Assembly (NCBI GenBank): GCA_002082245.2
Contig: NBTC02000002.1
Location: 2,728,001 to 2,792,000 of the forward strand
Length of the DNA: 64,000 nucleotides
Direction of reading: 5' to 3'
From: Yersinia enterocolitica
Lineage (GTDB): Bacteria; Pseudomonadota; Gammaproteobacteria; Enterobacterales; Enterobacteriaceae
The translations under genes and the position numbers were made by a program. The notes beneath the pieces were generated by a model. It searched no databases. It worked only from the letters and a program-made list of their open reading frames with translations, and was not told where the DNA came from. Numbering within the stretch: position 1 is the stretch's first letter; each line of letters begins with the position of its first letter. This document shows, one piece after another, positions 57,043 through 64,000 of this stretch.

Positions 57043-59037
57043 TTATGCGTCACCAAAACGACGGCGAGTAGGTGCTGCTGCTGGCGCTGGCGCATCTTCA
57101 CGACGCGGAGCTGCTGAGCGCTGACCATCACGGTTGCCACGACGTTGTTCGCCACCACCGGCTGGAGCACGGTCACTACCGAATGAACGACGAGGAGGAG
57201 CACCTGCTGCGCCATCACGACGTTCGCCACCGAATGAACGGCCACCACCACCACGACGCTCACCACCGGCACCAGCACCACCAGCAGGACGCTCACGGCG
57301 TTCATGTGGCTGCGCATCACCCAACAACTGCATGTTCAGCGGTTTGTTCAGGATACGGGTACGGGTGAAGTGAGATAACATTTCGCCCGGCATGCCTTTT
57401 GGCAACTCGATAGTTGAATGCGAAGCAAACAGCTTGATATTACCAATGTAACGGCTGCTGATGTCGCCTTCGTTAGCAATCGCGCCAACGATATGACGAA
57501 CTTCAACACCATCATCACGGCCCACTTCAATGCGGTACAGTTCCATCTCACCAACATCACGACGTTCGCGACGTGCTGGACGCTCACCACCATCACGGCT
57601 GTCAGCGCGGCTGTCAGGGCGAGGCTCACGACGACTGTCACCACGATCACGGCCACGATCGCTACCACGGTCATCACGGGAATTGAATTCACGCTGCGGA
57701 CGACGCGGAGCTTCTGGTGGCAGAATCAGAGGACGTTCGCCCTGTGCCATTTTCAGCAGTGCAGCAGCCAGGGTTTCGAGATCAAACTCTTCTTCTGGTT
57801 GCAGCTTAGCCAGCAATGCACGGTACAGGTCCAAATCACTGCTTTCCAGCTGTTGGCCAACTTTAGCAGCAAACTGAGCTAAACGACGTTCACCCAACAA
57901 TTCGGGGTTTGGCAACTGAACTTCTGGAATAGTCAGTTTCATGGTGCGTTCAATGTTTTGCAACAGACGGCGTTCACGGTTCTCAACGAACAGCAACGCA
58001 CGACCAGCACGACCGGCGCGACCAGTACGGCCGATACGGTGAACGTAAGACTCTGAATCCATAGGGATATCATAGTTTACGACCAAGCTGATACGGTCAA
58101 CATCCAAACCACGTGCCGCAACGTCAGTTGCAATCAGAATATCCAGACGGCCATCTTTCAGGCGGTTCAGTGTCTGCTCACGTAAAGACTGGTTCATGTC
58201 ACCGTTCAAGGCAGCGCAGTTATAACCGCTACTTTCCAAGGCTTCAGCCACTTCCAGTGTGCCATTTTTGGTACGCACGAAGATAATAGCTGCATCGAAG
58301 TCTTCAGATTCCAGGAAACGTACCAGTGCTTCGTTTTTGCGATAGCCGCCACCCACTCTCCAGAAGCTCTGGCTGATGTCAGGGCGGGTAGTCACGCTAG
58401 ACTGAATGCGGACTTCCTGTGGATCTTTCATAAATTTACGGGTAATACGACGGATCGCATCTGGCATAGTCGCAGAGAACAGTGCGGTCTGATGTTCAGC
58501 CGGCATCTGCGCCAGAATGTTTTCGACGTCTTCGATAAAGCCCATACGCAGCATTTCATCTGCTTCATCCAACACTAAACCGCTCAGGTTGGACAGGTTA
58601 AGAGTACCGCGTTTCAGGTGGTCTAACAGACGACCTGGGGTACCAACAACAATTTGTGGCCCCTGGCGCAAAGCGCGTAATTGAACGTCATAACGCTGGC
58701 CGCCGTAAAGGGCTACAACGTTGACGCCATTAATGTGTTTAGAGAAATCAGACAATGCCTGTGCGACCTGAATAGCCAACTCACGGGTTGGTGCCAGCAC
58801 CAGAACCTGTGGAGCTTTCAGCTCAGCTTTAATATTGTGTAACAGCGGCAAACCAAACGCGGCTGTTTTACCACTGCCTGTTTGCGCCATGCCGAGAACA
58901 TCACGGCCGTTTAACAGGTGTGGGATACATTCCAACTGGATAGGAGATGGTTTTTCATAACCAAGATCAGTCAGAGCAGAAAGAATAGGAGCAGATAGCC
59001 CCAGATCAGCAAAAGAGGTTTCAAGCTCAGTAGTCAT
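57043..59037 (-). CDS. deaD: DEAD-box RNA helicase DeaD (CsdA)
   Basis: An ATP-dependent RNA helicase for ribosome assembly and cold-shock RNA decay. From the ATG at 59037 it is 664 residues: N-terminal [14 protein letters not shown] (Q motif), Walker A AQTGSGKT (about 48-55), DEAD in VLDEADEML (about 155), [13 protein letters not shown] (motif VI, about 330), RNA-binding DbpA-like domain (about 480-560), and a long Arg/Gly-rich tail. The start five codons upstream (59052) is less likely; GAGG precedes 59037. Downstream of nlpI as in E. coli. Confidence 0.96.
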   Translation of the reverse strand: MTTELETSFADLGLSAPILSALTDLGYEKPSPIQLECIPHLLNGRDVLGMAQTGSGKTAAFGLPLLHNIKAELKAPQVLVLAPTRELAIQVAQALSDFSKHINGVNVVALYGGQRYDVQLRALRQGPQIVVGTPGRLLDHLKRGTLNLSNLSGLVLDEADEMLRMGFIEDVENILAQMPAEHQTALFSATMPDAIRRITRKFMKDPQEVRIQSSVTTRPDISQSFWRVGGGYRKNEALVRFLESEDFDAAIIFVRTKNGTLEVAEALESSGYNCAALNGDMNQSLREQTLNRLKDGRLDILIATDVAARGLDVDRISLVVNYDIPMDSESYVHRIGRTGRAGRAGRALLFVENRERRLLQNIERTMKLTIPEVQLPNPELLGERRLAQFAAKVGQQLESSDLDLYRALLAKLQPEEEFDLETLAAALLKMAQGERPLILPPEAPRRPQREFNSRDDRGSDRGRDRGDSRREPRPDSRADSRDGGERPARRERRDVGEMELYRIEVGRDDGVEVRHIVGAIANEGDISSRYIGNIKLFASHSTIELPKGMPGEMLSHFTRTRILNKPLNMQLLGDAQPHERRERPAGGAGAGGERRGGGGRSFGGERRDGAAGAPPRRSFGSDRAPAGGGEQRRGNRDGQRSAAPRREDAPAPAAAPTRRRFGDA

Positions 59038-59222
59038 GTACACGTGCCTCATTAATAATGGCAGCCAGTCTACATAACTCGTCGAGAAAATTTTCAGTCA
59101 TTTTCATTGAAAAGTGTGAACCGGCTCAAATTAGATTATAAAACGAACAAAAAGGCCATCACCTGTTAGGGTGATTAACATTGGTAAAAACCAAGGTAGT
59201 CAGGCTAATAGTTGTTCGTCAG

Positions 59223-60107
59223 CTATTGCTGGTCCGATTCCGATAGGTCGTCTTGTTCTTGGCCCAAAAGCGCCAATTCCAACAATGCATAGCGGTGCTC
59301 AACAAAATTATGAACGTTGTTAGCTACCGTCAGTTTGAACAGCGCCGAAGCGGTGTCCTTGTCCCCCAGACTTAGGTAATGTTTACCTAAATAGAAGTCA
59401 GTTTCACTGAGATGCTCAGCGAGCGAAGTGTTATCCATTGCATCTGACTTGAGCCTTTCCATCAGCGTTTTTTCGCTGATCGTGCCCAAGTAGAATTCGA
59501 CAATATTCCATCCCCATTGCCCTCTGTCCGATTTTTCATAGCGCTGTTGTAACGCTACTGCAGCCGCCTTGGGATCGATTTCTCTTTCCACCAGATACAG
59601 CCATAACGAACGGAAGGGATCATTTGGATCGTCTTGATAAAACGCCTGCAGATCATCCTGCGCCAACGGGAGTCGACCGCCATAATACAGAGCGATACCC
59701 CGGTTTAAACGCGCGTAATTGTAAGTTGGATCAAGCTCTAGTACAGAATCAAACGCTTCATAGGCAGCATCAAAATTGCCTGCCTGCGTTAAATAAATGC
59801 CCAGATAGTTAAAAACTTCTGGCATATCAGGACGAATAGCTAACGCTTGCGAAAAATCATTTCGCGCTAGTGCCCGTAGCCCGAGGCTATCATACAGCAC
59901 TCCGCGCTCATATAAAAGCTGCGCGCGCTCATCATCCGTAAGTGCCCGACTTGCAAGGATTTGTTCCATGCGAGCCAGAATCACTTCCTGCTGCAACGTA
60001 GGTTGCAACGGGATAGCCAACACCTCGTCTTTACGCCAATCATGGTTGCTGCATCCTGCCAGCATGAGTGCTGTCGCAACGTAACACCAGCGCAAGAAAG
60101 GCTTCAT
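59223..60107 (-). CDS. nlpI: Lipoprotein NlpI
   Basis: An outer-membrane lipoprotein with TPR repeats that acts as adaptor for murein hydrolases and the protease Prc. The 294-residue protein has lipobox LMLAGC with modified Cys19, and TPR units between about 60 and 200 ([59 protein letters not shown]). It sits between pnp and deaD, the conserved enterobacterial order. Confidence 0.96.
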   Translation of the reverse strand: MKPFLRWCYVATALMLAGCSNHDWRKDEVLAIPLQPTLQQEVILARMEQILASRALTDDERAQLLYERGVLYDSLGLRALARNDFSQALAIRPDMPEVFNYLGIYLTQAGNFDAAYEAFDSVLELDPTYNYARLNRGIALYYGGRLPLAQDDLQAFYQDDPNDPFRSLWLYLVEREIDPKAAAVALQQRYEKSDRGQWGWNIVEFYLGTISEKTLMERLKSDAMDNTSLAEHLSETDFYLGKHYLSLGDKDTASALFKLTVANNVHNFVEHRYALLELALLGQEQDDLSESDQQ

Positions 60108-60229
60108 TTCCTACTCCCGAAGACAAACATTGGATAAATATCCTTTCATCCATTTGTTTAACACAAGAGCATCCTGCCCTCGAGATAACACAGCCCCTCA
60201 CCAGAGGTAAGGAGCTATGGAATACTTTA

Positions 60230-62350
60230 TTACTCTGCTGCTTCTGGTGCCGGAGCTTCTGCGTCAGGAGTAGTGGCTTCTTTGATGCTCAGGCGGATAC
60301 GGCCCTGGCGATCAACTTCCATTACTTTAACTGGCACTTCTTGGCCCATTTGCAGATAGTCAGTCACTTTCTCTACACGCTTGTCAGCGATTTGAGAAAT
60401 ATGAACTAAACCTTCTTTACCGCCGCCGATTGCCACAAATGCACCGAAATCAACGATACGAGTTACTTTACCCGCATAGATACGGCCCACTTCGATTTCA
60501 GCAGTGATTTCTTCGATACGACGGATAGCGTGTTTCGCTTTATCGCCGTCGGTTGCTGCAATCTTAATGGTGCCATCATCTTCGATTTCAATGGTAGTGC
60601 CAGTTTCATCAGTCAGCGCACGAATCACAGAACCACCTTTACCGATCACATCCTTGATTTTCTCAGGATTGATTTTCATGGTGTAGATACGTGGAGCAAA
60701 CTCAGAGATATCACCACGAGGTGTGCTGATAGCCTGTTCCATAACACCCAGAATGTGCAGACGCGCACCCTTGGCCTGGTTCAGAGCCACCTGCATGATT
60801 TCGCGGGTAATACCTTCAATTTTAATGTCCATTTGCAGTGCAGTAATACCGTCACGGCTACCGGCCACTTTAAAGTCCATGTCGCCCAAGTGATCTTCGT
60901 CACCCAGAATATCAGACAGAACAACAAAGTTTTCGCCTTCTTTAACCAGACCCATCGCGATACCCGCAACAGCGGCTTTAATTGGCACACCTGCATCCAT
61001 CAGGGCCAAAGAAGCACCACAAACAGAAGCCATTGAGGAAGAACCGTTAGACTCGGTGATTTCAGAAACCACACGAACAGTGTAAGGGAACTCGCTCGGG
61101 CTTGGCATTACTGCCAGTACACCACGTTTCGCCAGACGGCCATGGCCAATCTCACGACGCTTAGGTGAACCAACCATACCTGTTTCACCAACACAATATG
61201 GAGGGAAATTATAGTGTAGCAGGAATGAGTCAGTACGCTCACCCATCAGCTCATCAATATTTTGCGCATCACGGGCAGTACCCAGTGTTGCAGTAACCAG
61301 CGCCTGAGTTTCACCACGGGTGAACAACGCAGAACCATGGGTACGTGGCAATACACCAGTACGCACATCCAGACCACGGATCATGTCTTTTTCGCGGCCA
61401 TCGATACGTGGCTCGCCACGCAATACGCGGCTACGAACGACGTTTTTCTCAACATCGCCCAGAATGTCATGAATCTCGCTAGCATCTAAAGATTCATCTT
61501 GTGCCAACAGCGCTTCAGTGACGTCAGCTTTAATAGCATCAACCTGAGTATAGCGCTCTTGTTTCTCAGTGATACGATAAGCATCACCCAGACGAGCTTC
61601 TGCCAGCTCAGCAACACGCGCGTGCAGCGCTTCGTTAACTGGCTCTGCATGCCAATCCCACTTAGGTTTGCCAACTTCAGCAACCAGAGCGTTGATATTC
61701 TCAATCACAACTTGTTGTTGTTCGTGGCCGAAGATGACCGCGCCTAACATTTGATCTTCAGACAGAATCTGTGCTTCTGATTCAACCATCAATACTGCGT
61801 CAGCAGTACCGGCAACAACCAGATCCAAGCGGCTCTCTTTCAGCTCATCGGTCGTTGGGTTCAGCACATACTGGTCGTTGATGTAACCAACACGAGCAGC
61901 ACCAATTGGGCCGTTAAATGGAATACCTGACAGGCTCAGCACCGCTGAGGCACCAATCAGTGCCACGATGTCTGGGTTAACTTGTGGGTTAACAGAAACA
62001 ACGGTCGCAATCACCTGCACTTCGTTCAAGAAGCTGTCTGGGAACAGTGGGCGGATCGGACGGTCAATCAGACGTGAAGTCAGTGTTTCGCCTTCACTTG
62101 GGCGGCCTTCACGACGGAAGAAGCTACCTGGGATACGGCCAGCAGCGTAAGTACGCTCCTGATAATTAACGGTCAGAGGGAAGAAGCTCTGACCTGGCTT
62201 GGCTTTCTTTTGGCCAACAACAGTCACAAATACTGCGGTGTCGTCCATGCTTACCATTACAGCAGCCGTTGCCTGGCGAGCCATCATACCGGTTTCAATG
62301 GTAACGGTATGTTGACCGTACTGGAATTTACGAATAATCGGAGTCAGCAA
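60230..62350 (-). CDS. pnp: Polyribonucleotide nucleotidyltransferase PNPase
   Basis: A 3'-to-5' phosphorolytic exoribonuclease and degradosome subunit, a homotrimer. The 706-residue protein has two RNase PH domains (second with [20 protein letters not shown] and [14 protein letters not shown]), a KH domain ([16 protein letters not shown], about 560-575) and an S1 domain (about 620-690). It starts with TTG at 62350, as in E. coli, with AAGGAT eight bases upstream. The long leader before it (to about 62440) can fold into hairpins, fitting the known RNase III/PNPase autoregulation. Confidence 0.96.
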   Translation of the reverse strand: MLTPIIRKFQYGQHTVTIETGMMARQATAAVMVSMDDTAVFVTVVGQKKAKPGQSFFPLTVNYQERTYAAGRIPGSFFRREGRPSEGETLTSRLIDRPIRPLFPDSFLNEVQVIATVVSVNPQVNPDIVALIGASAVLSLSGIPFNGPIGAARVGYINDQYVLNPTTDELKESRLDLVVAGTADAVLMVESEAQILSEDQMLGAVIFGHEQQQVVIENINALVAEVGKPKWDWHAEPVNEALHARVAELAEARLGDAYRITEKQERYTQVDAIKADVTEALLAQDESLDASEIHDILGDVEKNVVRSRVLRGEPRIDGREKDMIRGLDVRTGVLPRTHGSALFTRGETQALVTATLGTARDAQNIDELMGERTDSFLLHYNFPPYCVGETGMVGSPKRREIGHGRLAKRGVLAVMPSPSEFPYTVRVVSEITESNGSSSMASVCGASLALMDAGVPIKAAVAGIAMGLVKEGENFVVLSDILGDEDHLGDMDFKVAGSRDGITALQMDIKIEGITREIMQVALNQAKGARLHILGVMEQAISTPRGDISEFAPRIYTMKINPEKIKDVIGKGGSVIRALTDETGTTIEIEDDGTIKIAATDGDKAKHAIRRIEEITAEIEVGRIYAGKVTRIVDFGAFVAIGGGKEGLVHISQIADKRVEKVTDYLQMGQEVPVKVMEVDRQGRIRLSIKEATTPDAEAPAPEAAE

Positions 62351-62513
62351 AATAGTATCCTTATACTATGCGGTGCCGGATCGTATTGACGACCTCATCC
62401 ACCTGTTACTAATATCTTCACACTGCATCCTCGCGACTAATGACAATCCTTAACTCTAATTGAGTTAAAGTCTCTCATTAGCCGCGCGAACCTCTGCACC
62501 GGAAGATCCTATT

Positions 62514-62640
62514 TATACCCGTCATCTTTCGATATGTAGCTGTGTTGGCTGCGTTCAATCAGCCGAATCACTTACTTATGTAAGCTCATCGGGACTCTTT
62601 CGCTTGCCGCCTTCCTACATCTCGAAATCTATTGGGTAGA
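62514..62640. repeat. ERIC element between rpsO and pnp
   Basis: Full-length: left end TATACCCGTCATCTTTCG, centre CCGAATCACTTACTTATG and TAAGCTCATCGGGACTC, right end ATCTCGAAATCTATTGGGTA. It lies between two co-directional genes and may affect readthrough from rpsO into pnp. Confidence 0.85.
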
Positions 62641-62694
62641 CAAATCCTATAGAACAACAACAATATACTAACGTATTTTATCATTGCTTCTTAG

Positions 62695-62718
62695 AAAAAA
62701 GGGGCCAATTTGGCCCCT
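62695..62718 (-). terminator. Rho-independent terminator of rpsO
   Basis: GGGGCCA/TGGCCCC around a 3-base loop; on the minus strand followed by six T, 20 bases after the rpsO stop. In E. coli this terminator is leaky and lets pnp be read. Confidence 0.88.
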
Positions 62719-62738
62719 TTCTCCCGAAACTCGCAGAC

Positions 62739-63008
62739 TTAGCGACGCAGACCCAGACGCTCGATCAGGGAAGCATAACGTGCTACATCTTCACGCTTCA
62801 GGTAGTCCAGCAGCTTACGACGCGTGGATACCATACGCAGCAGACCACGACGGCTGTGGTGATCTTTTTTGTGCTCGGAGAAGTGACCTTGCAAATGGTT
62901 AATTTGAGCAGTCAACAGAGCAACCTGAACTTCGCTTGAACCGGTGTCATTGGTACCGCGACCGAAGTCAGCAACAATTTTAGCTTTCGCTTCAACACTT
63001 AGAGACAT
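62739..63008 (-). CDS. rpsO: 30S ribosomal protein S15
   Basis: An 89-residue primary rRNA-binding protein of the small-subunit platform. It reads [18 protein letters not shown] and has the conserved [20 protein letters not shown] (about 46-65). It is followed by its own terminator and preceded by a promoter and a translational operator where excess S15 represses its own message. Confidence 0.98.
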   Translation of the reverse strand: MSLSVEAKAKIVADFGRGTNDTGSSEVQVALLTAQINHLQGHFSEHKKDHHSRRGLLRMVSTRRKLLDYLKREDVARYASLIERLGLRR

Positions 63009-63066
63009 GATACAACTCCAAATATATAGATAAATTAAAACAGGCGCCGATCTCTAATTCAGCAAC
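62997..63066 (-). promoter_or_regulatory. S15 translational operator (rpsO mRNA pseudoknot)
   Basis: On the minus strand the leader has AATTAGAGATCGGCG (63044-63058 region), then TTTGGAGTTG and the start TCATGTCTCTAAGTG. TTAGAGA pairs with TCTCTAA across the start codon. This is the pseudoknot that S15 traps on the ribosome in E. coli, and the key segments are identical. Confidence 0.82.
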
Positions 63067-63085
63067 CCAATATGTAAGCCGCACT

Positions 63086-63114
63086 ATTCTACTCTTTGCA
63101 CTGCGGAATCGCAA
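63086..63114 (-). promoter_or_regulatory. Sigma-70 promoter of rpsO
   Basis: On the minus strand, -35 TTGCGA (63109-63114) and -10 TAGAAT (63086-63091) are separated by 17 bases, about 80 bases before the rpsO start. Confidence 0.75.
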
Positions 63115-63152
63115 GGTAGCCGCCTTCCTGCAACTCGAATTATATAGAGTAT
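63115..63152. repeat. ERIC end remnant between truB and rpsO
   Basis: GTAGCCGCCTTCCTGCAACT followed by CGAATTATATAGAGTAT matches the end of the ERIC copies here, without their centre. It directly abuts the rpsO -35 element. Confidence 0.55.
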
Positions 63153-63155
63153 GGC

Positions 63156-64000
63156 CTACAGTGCATCTTCCTGCGCCTCTACTACCAGGCGTTTGGGTGC
63201 AACACGGCCATCCTCTGCGATAGTGCCGATACCAATGAAGTTACGCTCTTCGCCTTCAGTGATACGGACCATACCTTCGCTTGGCGCGCCAGCAACATGC
63301 ACCGGTTGCCCTTGCTTTACATAGGCTGCAACAGCAGGTAACAGATTGACTTCAGGGAAGTTTAATACTGCACTGTCCATCGGTAGCAACAGTAAATCCA
63401 GCTCTGGATTTGGTGAGCGCTCTTCTGCCTGTGCCACTTCAACTATGGCAGTCAACTGCTCTAAAGTCACCATGCGATCACTTGGGTAAGCGGCCACTTG
63501 CAAACGACGCAGATAGCTAACATGTGCCCCACAGCCTAATAATTCACCCAAATCATCAACAATAGTGCGAATGTAGGTACCTTTTGAGCAATGAATTTCC
63601 AGCTCAAGATCATTGCCTTCCCAGCGGATAAACAGCAATTCATACACGGTAATGCTACGGGCGTCGCGCTCTACTTCAATCCCCTGCCGGGCATATTCAT
63701 ACAACGGTTTACCTTGATGCTTCAGTGCCGAATACATGGAAGGTATCTGCTGGCTATCGCCGCGGAAACTATCCAGAGCAGCATCCATCTGCGCCTGAGT
63801 GACGTTAACTTCACGCTCACTGATTAACGCACCTTCGGCATCCGAAGTATCTGTGCGCTGGCCCAAACGGGCAACCACCAGGTAGCGCTTATCAGAATCC
63901 AGCAAGAATTGAGAGAATTTGGTCGCTTCACCAAGACAGATAGGCAACATACCGGTCGCCAGTGGATCGAGTGCACCGGTATGGCCTGCGCGGTTAGCGC
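63156..64000 (-). CDS. truB: tRNA pseudouridine-55 synthase TruB (partial, 5' end outside)
   Basis: It makes pseudouridine 55 in the T loop of tRNAs. The window holds the C-terminal 281 or so residues; the start lies beyond 64000. The first visible residues are [20 protein letters not shown], which includes the catalytic Asp in GALDPLATG. Further on are [18 protein letters not shown] and the C-terminal PUA-like domain ([18 protein letters not shown]). An internal ATG at 63950 is within the protein, not the start. It is upstream of rpsO as in E. coli. Confidence 0.96.
   Translation of the reverse strand, partial: ANRAGHTGALDPLATGMLPICLGEATKFSQFLLDSDKRYLVVARLGQRTDTSDAEGALISEREVNVTQAQMDAALDSFRGDSQQIPSMYSALKHQGKPLYEYARQGIEVERDARSITVYELLFIRWEGNDLELEIHCSKGTYIRTIVDDLGELLGCGAHVSYLRRLQVAAYPSDRMVTLEQLTAIVEVAQAEERSPNPELDLLLLPMDSAVLNFPEVNLLPAVAAYVKQGQPVHVAGAPSEGMVRITEGEERNFIGIGTIAEDGRVAPKRLVVEAQEDAL

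Larger units (their letters stand above)
62351..62738. promoter_or_regulatory. pnp leader and rpsO-pnp intergenic region
   Basis: About 390 bases. The part next to pnp is its structured mRNA leader. In E. coli the small RNA SraG is transcribed from this gap opposite to pnp, and a homologue on the plus strand is possible but I could not delimit it. The rest is an ERIC element and the rpsO terminator. Confidence 0.45.

Noticed and set aside
57036..57368. His-rich and Pro/Arg-rich open frames opposite the end of deaD
   Set aside because: They mirror the Arg/Gly-rich coding tail of DeaD; its codon use explains them.

Overview
The window reads as a chromosome segment of a Yersinia species. Three things point there: the gene-by-gene similarity to Enterobacterales core genes, the high density of ERIC-type palindromic repeats between genes, and the conserved neighbourhoods lptGF-pepA-holC-valS-yjgM-rraB-argI-yjgK, nrdDG and truB-rpsO-pnp-nlpI-deaD next to yhbW-ubiVUT-yhbS-yhbQ. 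The phosphonate and alginate-type loci suggest an environmental or enterocolitica-group species rather than Y. pestis, but this is inference.

Layout. 1-3371 is the integrase end of a genomic island in tRNA-Leu(CAA): G-run repeats, an AT-rich membrane protein translationally coupled to a P4-type integrase, and a palindrome-rich attachment region. 3372-14500 is core: tRNA-Leu, LPS export permeases LptFG, PepA, HolC, ValS, YjgM, RraB, ornithine carbamoyltransferase with a double ARG box, and YjgK with a KdgR-type operator. 14823-20029 is a five-gene oligopeptide-type ABC importer. 20072-20743 is a non-coding, hairpin-rich element with imperfect terminal inverted repeats. 20764-22312 is a flavodoxin-fold oxidoreductase with a divergent LysR regulator. 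22569-25323 is nrdDG; nrdD has three perfect DnaA boxes upstream, and nrdG has ATA where an ATG is expected. 25320-28299 is a TpsB/FhaC-type outer-membrane transporter downstream of an unusual Gly/Val-repeat lipoprotein. 28689-36500 is a compact C-P lyase operon phnFGHIJKLMNP. 36501-37726 holds an NAD(P)-binding protein and YhbP. 37800-46998 looks like a polyuronate (alginate-like) utilisation locus: periplasmic and cytoplasmic PL5-type lyases, a complete ABC importer and a heparinase II/III-type exolyase. 47516-51925 is the ornithine decarboxylase system speFL-speF-potE, including the 34-residue ornithine-sensing leader peptide. 52066-64000 is core again: yhbQ, yhbS, ubiT, ubiUV, yhbW, deaD, nlpI, pnp, rpsO with its S15 operator, and partial truB.

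The least explained parts are the inverted-repeat element at 20.07-20.74 kb, the TpsB-lipoprotein pair at 25.3-28.3 kb, and the G-run array with coupled membrane protein at the island end. ERIC and a second palindromic repeat family repeatedly sit exactly at stop codons or ribosome-binding sites, so they probably shape mRNA processing of nrdDG, speF and the peptide importer.
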